Source: Clostridium sp. CAG:302
GTDB lineage: Bacteria; Bacillota_I; Bacilli_A; RF39; UBA660
Direction: 5' to 3'
Assembly: GCA_000431795.1 (NCBI GenBank)
Contig: FR887373.1
Coordinates: 207,484 to 216,942, forward strand
DNA: 9,459 nt
A model generated the notes under the pieces. That model was not told the origin of the DNA. It worked only from the letters and a program-made list of their open reading frames with translations, and did not search any database. Positions 1-5,569 of this stretch are shown piece by piece (position 1 is the stretch's first letter; every line of letters starts with the position of its first letter). The translations under genes and the position numbers were made by a program.

Positions 1-1
1 T

Positions 2-118
2 GGAAAGAGTGAACATCCAAGAATTTATGCTTGGAAGTTAGAACATGTTATTAAATATAATAAGAGAATATCTTGTAAGGGGAAATTGGGACTTTGGAAT
101 TTTGATATTGATAATTAA
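2..118 (+). CDS. C-terminal end of an ASCH/PUA-like domain protein (partial)
   Basis: An open frame enters from the left edge and ends at TAA 116-118, giving 38 residues. The tail has the pattern HPRIYAW...CKGKLGLW near its end. A 'W-x-L...(I/P)xCKGxLGLW' ending resembles the last strands of the ASCH/PUA-like beta-barrel, a family thought to bind RNA or modified nucleotides. Only the end is visible, so the family call is tentative and no function can be given. No clear hairpin terminator follows before the next gene. Confidence is good that this is coding and moderate on the domain. Confidence 0.55.
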   Translation, partial: GKSEHPRIYAWKLEHVIKYNKRISCKGKLGLWNFDIDN

Positions 119-159
119 TAAAAACTAGACTTCTTTACTATCTATCTATGTTAATAATT

Positions 160-170
160 CATATTATAAT
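160..170 (+). promoter_or_regulatory. Candidate promoter -10 for the spore coat gene (sigma uncertain)
   Basis: The stretch CATATTATAAT contains a perfect TATAAT at 165-170. It also matches the CATAnnnTA -10 pattern of late sporulation sigma factors (SigK-like) at 160-168. No good SigA -35 lies 16-18 bases upstream; CTATCTATCTAT (three CTAT units, 138-149) occupies that area. CTATCTA at 142-148 is the inverted copy of TAGATAG at 172-178, next to the ribosome binding site. A sporulation sigma would suit the product, but the match is short and either start would leave a very short leader. Confidence 0.35.
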
Positions 171-189
171 GTAGATAGGAGGATAAATT

Positions 190-540
190 ATGAATTTTAG
201 TGATGGTTTTAATCAAGGTATGTATGATGGTGATATTGATATAAATATAACTAATACTAATCAAAATGTTAATGACAATACTAACATGAATTATAATAAT
301 GTTGGGGCACCAATGATGGGTGGTTCTATAATGGGTGGAGTTACTTCTCCAGTTGTAGAAACTCCTAGAGAAAGAGTTGTTTATAGAAATATTTATCATA
401 CTGTACCTCATGTATGCCCTATAAATACTAGAATTGTTAATAATCATATTTATAAGCATACTTATCAACCAAGATATACCTGCTGTGAAGAGAATACAGT
501 TACTAATGAACAATGCGGTAGTTGCTGTCAATTTAAATAA
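190..540 (+). CDS. Small Cys-rich CotD-like spore coat protein
   Basis: This 116-residue protein starts at ATG 190, six bases after a strong AGGAGGA (177-183). Residues 1-40 are rich in Asn and Asp and low in complexity, and residues 40-52 are Gly/Met-rich. Residues 60-98 carry the CotD-type layout: Arg-rich start, YHTVPHVCP, then TRIVNNHIYKHTYQP, where CotD proteins have a His-rich 'vPHxHPxxTxxVNxHxxxHxHxxP' core. The tail is Cys-rich, with Cys at 98, 99, 109, 112 and 113. CotD-family proteins are structural parts of the inner spore coat, often cross-linked through cysteines. The His content is lower than in Bacillus CotD and the N-terminal Asn-rich part is unusual. It stands alone, with its own terminator, and implies that the organism sporulates or descends from spore formers. 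The family call is by motif pattern, not by alignment. Confidence 0.65.
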   Translation: MNFSDGFNQGMYDGDIDINITNTNQNVNDNTNMNYNNVGAPMMGGSIMGGVTSPVVETPRERVVYRNIYHTVPHVCPINTRIVNNHIYKHTYQPRYTCCEENTVTNEQCGSCCQFK

Positions 541-551
541 TTTATTGTTTT

Positions 552-576
552 AAGAGCGTTTAGCTCTTTTCTTTTT
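552..576 (+). terminator. Rho-independent terminator after the spore coat gene
   Basis: AAGAGC (552-557) pairs with GCTCTT (563-568) around the loop GTTTA. It is followed by TTCTTTTT to 576. It lies 12 bases after the stop codon at 540. Confidence 0.85.
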
Positions 577-585
577 AGTTAATAA

Positions 586-594
586 TGCTATAAT
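586..594 (+). promoter_or_regulatory. Extended -10 promoter of the DUF4186 gene
   Basis: TGC-TATAAT is a perfect extended -10 element (TATAAT at 589-594). The -35 region falls in the T-tract of the preceding terminator and is poor, as is common with extended -10 promoters. Transcription would start near 600, right at the ribosome binding site GAGAGG (599-604), so the leader would be very short. Confidence 0.6.
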
Positions 595-613
595 TATAGA
601 GAGGTAATGAGTT

Positions 614-976
614 ATGGATGAGAAAATTAAGAATGTATTAGATAGGTTATCTAAATCTAAGTTTAGAAGTGGTTTTCATTTAAAAGATAAAGATGTATTA
701 TATATTAAAGATAAAGGAATTGATAAAATTAGAGAACATGCTTATGATTTTATATCTAAGAGAATTGTTGATACTTCTAATGTTACTGATGGAAAACAGA
801 CTCCAATGAGAGGACATCCTGTTTTTATTGCACAACATGCTACTGGTACTTGCTGCAGAGGATGCTTAGAAAAATGGCATCATATAAATAAAAACAAAAG
901 AATGGATAAAAATGATATTGATTATGTAGTTAATGTTATTATGTTTTGGATAGAAAATGAAATGAAAAATAAGTAA
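614..976 (+). CDS. DUF4186 family protein
   Basis: This protein has 120 residues, close to the usual length of the family. The start ATG 614 lies nine bases after GAGAGG. The family signature is complete: FHLKDKDVLYIKDKG near 21-35, then the core at 59-90 with DGKQTPMRGHPVFIAQHATG, followed by TCCRGCLEKWHH and a C-terminal helix IDYVVNVIMFWIE (102-114). The conserved Cys80, Cys81 and Cys84 with neighbouring histidines suggest a metal site or redox centre, but the biochemical role of DUF4186 is not established to my knowledge. It is a single-gene unit between two terminators, so neighbours give no functional hint. No signal peptide or membrane helix is seen, so it is probably cytoplasmic. The family call is firm; the function is unknown. 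Confidence 0.85.
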   Translation: MDEKIKNVLDRLSKSKFRSGFHLKDKDVLYIKDKGIDKIREHAYDFISKRIVDTSNVTDGKQTPMRGHPVFIAQHATGTCCRGCLEKWHHINKNKRMDKNDIDYVVNVIMFWIENEMKNK

Positions 977-984
977 ATGTTTTA

Positions 985-1021
985 CAAAAAAAAGAAATAT
1001 ATCTATGTGATATGTTTTTTT
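985..1021 (+). terminator. Terminator, probably bidirectional
   Basis: AAATATATC (995-1003) pairs with GATATGTTT (1009-1017), with one G-T wobble and loop TATGT. It is flanked by an A-run on the left (986-993) and T1015-T1021 on the right. It could therefore stop transcription from either side. It closes the DUF4186 unit and insulates the adhesin gene. Confidence 0.7.
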
Positions 1022-1044
1022 AGTACTTTTGTTTGCACGAATAG

Positions 1045-1080
1045 GTGTTTCAAATTTACACTCTGATTATTTGTAAACAC
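1045..1080 (+). promoter_or_regulatory. Dyad element upstream of the adhesin promoters (candidate operator)
   Basis: GTGTTT-CAAAT (1045-1055) is the inverted copy of ATTTG-T-AAACAC (1069-1080), giving 11 pairs with one extra T. An alternative dyad, TTTACA (1055-1060) and TGTAAA (1072-1077), is spaced by 11 bases. It ends seven bases before the first -35 box, a typical position for an activator or repressor site. No regulator is identified. Confidence 0.4.
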
Positions 1081-1086
1081 TTATAA

Positions 1087-1115
1087 TTGCCTTTTATGAA
1101 TTAAAAAAGTATAAA
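1087..1115 (+). promoter_or_regulatory. Upstream promoter of the adhesin-sortase gene
   Basis: TTGCCT (1087-1092) is followed 17 bases later by TATAAA (1110-1115). This is the first of two tandem promoter candidates. Its start would fall about where the -35 of the second promoter lies. Confidence 0.45.
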
Positions 1116-1121
1116 ATAATG

Positions 1122-1151
1122 TTGACTTTAACCTACCAAATAGTATATACT
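1122..1151 (+). promoter_or_regulatory. Proximal promoter of the adhesin-sortase gene
   Basis: TTGACT (1122-1127) and TATACT (1146-1151) are separated by 18 bases and are close to the SigA consensus. The predicted start, near 1158, falls in the perfect palindrome TGCAATTGCA (1157-1166). The leader then holds an 18-base perfect palindrome, AAAAATTAATTAATTTTT (1172-1189), directly before the ribosome binding site. Confidence 0.65.
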
Positions 1152-1190
1152 TTGGCTGCAATTGCAAAGTTAAAAATTAATTAATTTTTT

Positions 1191-1196
1191 GGGAGG
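1191..1196 (+). promoter_or_regulatory. Ribosome binding site fixing a TTG start
   Basis: GGGAGG lies six bases before TTG 1203. No ATG with a usable site exists nearby, and translation from the TTG gives an immediate signal peptide, so the non-ATG start is well supported. Confidence 0.8.
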
Positions 1197-1202
1197 TTTT
1201 TA

Positions 1203-4160
1203 TTGAAAAAAATTTTGTTTTTTGTACTTTTAATATTTATGATGTGTAATGTAACTAAGGCTAATGAAACAACACTGATTAAAGACAAGTTTGATAATAC
1301 ACATACATATTATTATGATTCTAATCAAGGGAGATATAGGTATTTACTTACTAGTAAGTATATCTTTGAGGATAGTGTAGCTTATTGTATTGAACTTGGT
1401 AAACCAATAGATAGCTTTAATTATGTTTTTTCAAGTTCATTTGATGGTAGTAATTTAAGTAAAGAAGATATTGATTATATTAAGTTGGCAGCCTACTATG
1501 GTTACAATTATCCTGGACATGAAAGTGATAATTATTACTTAGCAACACAGGATATTATTTGGAAGAGATTATCCAATGTTTCTGTTAAGTATATTAGAAA
1601 TATGAATCCTAACAATTACATTGATGTTTCAAAAGAAAAAGAAGATATTTTATTACTTATGTCTAAGCATAATATTAAACCCTCATTCTATGGTAGTGAA
1701 ATTAATATTATACGAGGTAAGGAATATGTATTAGAGGATACTAATGATGTACTTGGTAATTATTCTATTAATAATGATTTTACATATTATGATGGTAATA
1801 AACTTATTATTCAAGATAAATTTTATGATGATAGCATTACTTTATTCAGATTAAACTACACAGATAGACAATTCTTTTTGTATTCTTCTGGAGGTAATCA
1901 AAAGATGATGTCTGCGGGTAGTTTGGATGATGAAAGTTTTGAAATAAAACTTAATTTTATTGAAGGGAGTATCAGGCTTAAAAAATTAGATAAAGAAACT
2001 GGTGATACTCCACTCGGGGATGCTACGTTAAATGGTGCCGTTTATGATTTATATGACTCTGATATGAATTATATTGGTAGTTTTGTTACTGGTGAAAATG
2101 ATACGATTAGTGGATTACCTATTGGCCATTATTATATTAAAGAGAGAATTGCTAGTGAAGGATATATGGTAGATCTTAATACTTATGAGGTTACTATTAA
2201 TGAAAATAATTTAAATAAAGAAATTACTGTATATGAGGATATTATTAAAAGAAAAGTGGATGTATTTAAAGTATTTGATAATGGTGGTACTGGAATACTT
2301 ACTACGGAAGAGGGTGTTATATTTGATGTTTATGATAGTTCTGATAATAAAGTGGGTAGTATTACTACAGATAGTGATGGATATGCTAGTATAGTTCTTC
2401 CTTATGGTGCTTATACTTTTAAACAAGTTACTAGTACTAAAGACTATTATAAAGTAGATAATTTTAAGGTTATCATTGATAAGTATGATACAAGACCTAT
2501 ATATAAACTATTATCTGATAGTGAAATAACCGCAAGGGTTAAGATTATAAAGAAAGACTTTGATACTTTAGATAATATTGTTAATAGTGATATTAAGTTT
2601 AAGATATATGATGTTAGAGAAAAGAAATATGTTAGTTTTAATGTTACTTATCCAGCAGTTAATACTATTGATACTTTTAGTCTTTCTAGTAATGGTGAAT
2701 TTATTACTCCTGATGTTCTTCATTCTGGTGAATATATATTATATGAAGTGGATCAGAGTATGAATGGTTATTTATATAATAAAGATGGTGTACATTTCTA
2801 TATTGGTGAAGAATCTAACTTTATTAATGATGAAAACTATGGTGTTATACTAGAGATTCCTTTCTATAATAAGATAGTTAAGGGTAAAATTATTATCAAT
2901 AAATATGGAGAAAAGGCTAACTATGTAGATAATAGTTACTATTATAAAAATATAATGCTTTCTAATGTTTATTTTGAATTATATGCTAAAGATGATATAT
3001 ATGAGAATGATAAATTAATATATGAAAAAGATACTTTGGTGGATACTATTATTACTGATAGTAAGGGTAGAGGTGTAAGAGATAATCTTCCACTTGGCAA
3101 GTATTATTTGAAAGAGATTAAGTCTAATAATGATAATGTCTTTGATGATACTATTTATGATATAGAACTTGAATATAAGGATCAATATACTGAAAAGATT
3201 AATTATGAGATTGATATTAATAATTATTTGAATAAGGGTAAGGTTATTATTCATAAATTAGATACTAAAAATAAAGAGGTAATAGCTAATACTTTGATTG
3301 AAATTAGGAATAAGGATAATGTTATAGTATATAAGGGCTATACGGATAATAATGGTATGATTGTTATAGATGATTTACTTTATGGTGAATATTATATAGC
3401 GGAAATAGAGGCTAGTACTGGGTATAGAATACTTGAGGATAATATTTATTTTACTTTAGATAGTGAAGTATATGAAACTACTATATATAATGAAAGATTG
3501 GAAGTGCCTGATACTGGTATGAATGTAGGGCTTAAGAATATTTTAGTTATTGCTATGATTATTTTATTTGGATTTGTTTTGATACTATTTTTTGATAATA
3601 AAAAGATAGTAGGTATTAGTGCAGTATTTATTATTATTGGTATTAGTTATTTTGGTATATACTTTTATAATTATTTTACTGATAGTAAGAAGAATATTTT
3701 GGCTATTGAGAAAATAATTAATAATGATAATGTGGATGTTTCACTAGAGGACAGATATGGATATAATTCTTTTATTGAAGTACCTAGCATTGAATTAAAG
3801 AGAGGACTTGTTACTATTAATAATAGTTATAATAATGTTAATGATAATATTGAGATTATAGAGAAGACTGATAATAGAATTATTTTGGCTTCACATAATG
3901 GTAATAATTATAATTCTTATTTTGGTAATTTATATAAAATGGATCTTGGTGATAAGATATATTTATATGAAAATGGTAATAAATATGAATATATATTTAG
4001 TGATAATTATGAGATTAAGAAGAATGGTTATGCTGATATTTATACTGATAATACAAGAAAGTCAATAGCATTAGTTACTTGCAAGGAAGATAGTAGTGAT
4101 GCACAAGTTGTTTATATTGGATATCTTACTAATACTAGTTCTTATTTAAAGGAGCAATAA
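1203..4160 (+). CDS. Thioester/Cna_B surface adhesin fused to its own C-terminal sortase domain
   Basis: This 985-residue protein starts at TTG. A signal peptide spans 1-20, with likely cleavage after TKA. Residues 30-150 look like a thioester adhesin head: Cys62 (YCIELGKP) and Gln116 (ATQDIIW) fit the Cys-Gln pair of TED domains, which bond covalently to host ligands. Five Cna_B/SpaA-like domains follow, near 254-347, 350-437, 443-557, 560-676 and 678-765. Lys-Glu-Asn isopeptide triads look complete in the last three (K450/E515/N556, K567/E638/N674, K685/E734/N763). The first two deviate (K261/E314/E345 and K356/Q408/K435). VPDTG at 768-772, a helix at 778-797 and DNKK form a standard sorting signal. 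Instead of ending, the chain continues into a second helix (802-823) and a sortase-like domain (about 830-980) with FIEVPSIELKRG, His898 in LASHNG, YFGNLYKMDLGDKI and Cys960 in ALVTC. Gln968 (DAQVVYIGYL) occupies the place of the usual catalytic Arg. The predicted topology puts adhesin and sortase both outside. No pilin-type YPKN motif is seen. The gene has its own promoters and terminator. The domain calls are by motif; self-processing is inference. Confidence 0.88.
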   Translation: MKKILFFVLLIFMMCNVTKANETTLIKDKFDNTHTYYYDSNQGRYRYLLTSKYIFEDSVAYCIELGKPIDSFNYVFSSSFDGSNLSKEDIDYIKLAAYYGYNYPGHESDNYYLATQDIIWKRLSNVSVKYIRNMNPNNYIDVSKEKEDILLLMSKHNIKPSFYGSEINIIRGKEYVLEDTNDVLGNYSINNDFTYYDGNKLIIQDKFYDDSITLFRLNYTDRQFFLYSSGGNQKMMSAGSLDDESFEIKLNFIEGSIRLKKLDKETGDTPLGDATLNGAVYDLYDSDMNYIGSFVTGENDTISGLPIGHYYIKERIASEGYMVDLNTYEVTINENNLNKEITVYEDIIKRKVDVFKVFDNGGTGILTTEEGVIFDVYDSSDNKVGSITTDSDGYASIVLPYGAYTFKQVTSTKDYYKVDNFKVIIDKYDTRPIYKLLSDSEITARVKIIKKDFDTLDNIVNSDIKFKIYDVREKKYVSFNVTYPAVNTIDTFSLSSNGEFITPDVLHSGEYILYEVDQSMNGYLYNKDGVHFYIGEESNFINDENYGVILEIPFYNKIVKGKIIINKYGEKANYVDNSYYYKNIMLSNVYFELYAKDDIYENDKLIYEKDTLVDTIITDSKGRGVRDNLPLGKYYLKEIKSNNDNVFDDTIYDIELEYKDQYTEKINYEIDINNYLNKGKVIIHKLDTKNKEVIANTLIEIRNKDNVIVYKGYTDNNGMIVIDDLLYGEYYIAEIEASTGYRILEDNIYFTLDSEVYETTIYNERLEVPDTGMNVGLKNILVIAMIILFGFVLILFFDNKKIVGISAVFIIIGISYFGIYFYNYFTDSKKNILAIEKIINNDNVDVSLEDRYGYNSFIEVPSIELKRGLVTINNSYNNVNDNIEIIEKTDNRIILASHNGNNYNSYFGNLYKMDLGDKIYLYENGNKYEYIFSDNYEIKKNGYADIYTDNTRKSIALVTCKEDSSDAQVVYIGYLTNTSSYLKEQ

Positions 4161-4173
4161 AGTGCTTCTTTTT
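4148..4173 (+). terminator. Terminator overlapping the adhesin stop codon
   Basis: AAAGGAGCA (4148-4156) pairs with TGCTTCTTT (4163-4171), with one G-T wobble and a six-base loop that contains most of the TAA stop (4158-4160). T4169-T4173 follow. It separates the adhesin from the cyclic di-AMP operon. Confidence 0.8.
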
Positions 4174-4176
4174 ATG

Positions 4177-4205
4177 TTGCATTTTTGCCAGTATCATGAT
4201 AAAAT
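4177..4205 (+). promoter_or_regulatory. Promoter of the cyclic di-AMP operon
   Basis: TTGCAT (4177-4182), a 17-base spacer and the extended -10 TGa-TAAAAT (4197-4205) make the best promoter in the window. Transcription would start near 4211. This leaves the ATG at 4196 outside the message and supports the start at 4235. Confidence 0.75.
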
Positions 4206-4234
4206 TATTAATAGATAGGAAGGTAACTAATGTT

Positions 4235-4726
4235 ATGAAGAAGGAAATAAAGAAGATTAAACTCACTGAACATATTTCTTACTTTATTAGTGATAATACT
4301 ATTTATTTATTTCAGGATGAATATAATTTTAGTAAAGATGATATTAAAATAATAGGGAAAAAAGTTGCTTTATTAATTCAAGATAATGATATTTCTTATA
4401 TTAATATTACTGCGAAGGAAATTGAAGATAAGAAAAGTTTATATCATGATTTAGGTTTTACTTTATCCTATTATGATGTTAATAAACTAAATGAGCTTTT
4501 TAGTGGTAAGAAGGATAAGATTAAATATAGATGTTATGGAATAATGACTAAGAGTGATTTTTTAAATAGGTTAATGGAGGATAAAAAGGTGGAAGAAAAG
4601 AAAGAAAAAGATACTAAAGTAATTAATTCTAATTCTGGATTTGTTAGTAATATGATACTTTTATTTGGTGGTATTATTTTGCTGTGCTATTTGTGTGTAG
4701 AAGGGGCTATTTATTTGGTTAAATAG
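4235..4726 (+). CDS. Tail-anchored protein of unknown function, first gene of the cda operon
   Basis: I do not recognise this gene. The chosen start is ATG 4235, with GGAAGG-type site AGGAAGG at 4217-4223. An in-frame ATG at 4196 lies within the promoter and has no ribosome binding site. The product has 163 residues. Residues 1-100 look like a small cytoplasmic alpha/beta domain: ISDNTIYLF, IIGKKVALLIQ, ISYINITAKEI, then SLYHDLGFTLSYYD. The 'LYxxLGF' piece recalls the end of GNAT acetyltransferase folds, but no acetyl-CoA loop is evident, so this is only a hint. A charged, Lys/Glu-rich linker (near 115-128) leads to a single C-terminal helix (about 136-160), so the protein is probably anchored by its tail with the domain in the cytoplasm. 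The stop is 12 bases before cdaA, so the two are almost certainly co-transcribed. A role around CdaA at the membrane is positional inference. Confidence 0.75.
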   Translation: MKKEIKKIKLTEHISYFISDNTIYLFQDEYNFSKDDIKIIGKKVALLIQDNDISYINITAKEIEDKKSLYHDLGFTLSYYDVNKLNELFSGKKDKIKYRCYGIMTKSDFLNRLMEDKKVEEKKEKDTKVINSNSGFVSNMILLFGGIILLCYLCVEGAIYLVK

Positions 4727-4738
4727 AAGGGAGATATT

Positions 4739-5569
4739 ATGACAGTTGATAATTTATTAGTTATATTACAAAAAGTTATTGATATTTCTTTAGTATGGAT
4801 GATGGTTTATTTTGTACTTAAGAATATTAAAAATAATGTTAAAATTATATTATTATTTAAGGGCGTTCTTGTTATATTGGTTATTAAGATACTTAGTGAT
4901 ACACTTAATTTAACGACGATAGGATTACTTTTAGAGTATGTTATTATGTGGGGACCATTGGCACTTATAATTATATTTCAACCAGAGATTAGAAGTATAC
5001 TAGAACATATTGGTAGAAAGCAATTACTTGGTAGACATAAGGTACTTACACTTGATGAAAGAGAGAAACTTGTTTATGAAGTTATGACTGCTGTTGATTA
5101 TCTTAGAAAATCTAGAATTGGTGCTTTAATAGTTATCGAAAGAGATATTAGTCTTAATGAATATATTGAGAGAAGTAAACCAATATATGGTGATATTTCT
5201 TCAGAATTATTGATTTCTATATTCTTTCCTAGAAATCCACTTCATGATGGTGGCGTTATAATACAGGGTAATAAGATTACTTCTGCGGGGGCTGTATTTC
5301 CTATTAGTATTAATAGTAAGATTAGTAAGAAACTTGGTACTAGACATAGAGCCGCTATTGGGATAAGTGAAGAGTCTGATGCTATTGCTATTGTTGTAAG
5401 TGAAGAAACTGGTAAGATTTCAATAGCGGTAGATGGTAACTTAAATTATAACCTTTCTTTAGATGATGCTAGAATGATTTTAGTAGAGGAATTAAAACCT
5501 AAGAAAGAGGTCCTTCTTGATGATGAGTTTGTAGATGAAAAGGAGGATGATAGTGATGAAAACGCTTAA
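4739..5569 (+). CDS. cdaA: Diadenylate cyclase CdaA
   Basis: CdaA condenses two ATP into cyclic di-AMP at the membrane. The 276-residue protein has the family length and layout: three N-terminal helices (about 9-27, 34-53 and 60-80), then QPEIRSILEHIGR and the DAC domain (about 95-255). Catalytic motifs are present: HDGG at 169-172 (the DGA motif, with Gly in place of Ala) and GTRHRAAIG at 200-208 (the RHR motif). SEETGKISIAVDG at 221-233 is also typical. The C-terminus has an acidic tail (DDEFVDEKEDDSDENA). The start ATG 4739 follows AGAAGGGAGA (4725-4734). The gene sits 12 bases after the unknown tail-anchored gene, and its last 14 bases overlap cdaR, so the two are translationally coupled. 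Cyclic di-AMP typically controls potassium and osmolyte transport and wall integrity. glmM, the usual third gene of the operon, is absent here. Confidence 0.95.
   Translation: MTVDNLLVILQKVIDISLVWMMVYFVLKNIKNNVKIILLFKGVLVILVIKILSDTLNLTTIGLLLEYVIMWGPLALIIIFQPEIRSILEHIGRKQLLGRHKVLTLDEREKLVYEVMTAVDYLRKSRIGALIVIERDISLNEYIERSKPIYGDISSELLISIFFPRNPLHDGGVIIQGNKITSAGAVFPISINSKISKKLGTRHRAAIGISEESDAIAIVVSEETGKISIAVDGNLNYNLSLDDARMILVEELKPKKEVLLDDEFVDEKEDDSDENA
5540..5546 (+). promoter_or_regulatory. Ribosome binding site inside cdaA that sets the cdaR start
   Basis: AAGGAGG lies nine bases before ATG 5556. The in-frame ATGs at 5535 and 5547 lie before the site or directly abut it, and cannot use it. Confidence 0.8.

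Noticed and set aside
151..531. Minus-strand open frame opposite the spore coat gene
   Set aside because: It is rich in Ile/Asn/Ser from reading AT-rich codons backwards, has no domain pattern, and lies wholly opposite a supported gene with good signals.
1045..1202. Riboswitch or T-box in the adhesin leader
   Set aside because: The dyad lies upstream of both promoters and no conserved riboswitch or T-box core (such as the TGGNACC box) is visible.
2211..3254. Open frames in other frames inside the adhesin (2211-2426 and 3015-3254 minus, 2578-2763 plus)
   Set aside because: They have low-complexity Ile/Leu/Asn products, no ribosome binding sites, and are embedded in a well-supported large gene.
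3590..3620. The adhesin-sortase fusion as two separate genes joined by a sequencing error
   Set aside because: The frame is continuous across the join. No ATG/GTG/TTG with a ribosome binding site precedes the second helix, and the sequence between VPDTG and the sortase keeps normal codon use. An assembly error cannot be fully excluded without other genomes, but nothing in the sequence suggests one.
4196..4234. Upstream ATG start for the tail-anchored protein
   Set aside because: It lies inside the extended -10 region of the promoter and has no ribosome binding site; ATG 4235 has both signals.
5246..5254. Loss of cyclase activity from DGG instead of DGA in CdaA
   Set aside because: Ala to Gly is conservative, the Asp and RHR motifs are intact, and the rest of the DAC domain is well conserved, so activity is expected.
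5535..5555. ATG 5535 or 5547 as the cdaR start
   Set aside because: The AAGGAGG at 5540-5546 lies after the first and directly abuts the second; only 5556 has proper spacing.
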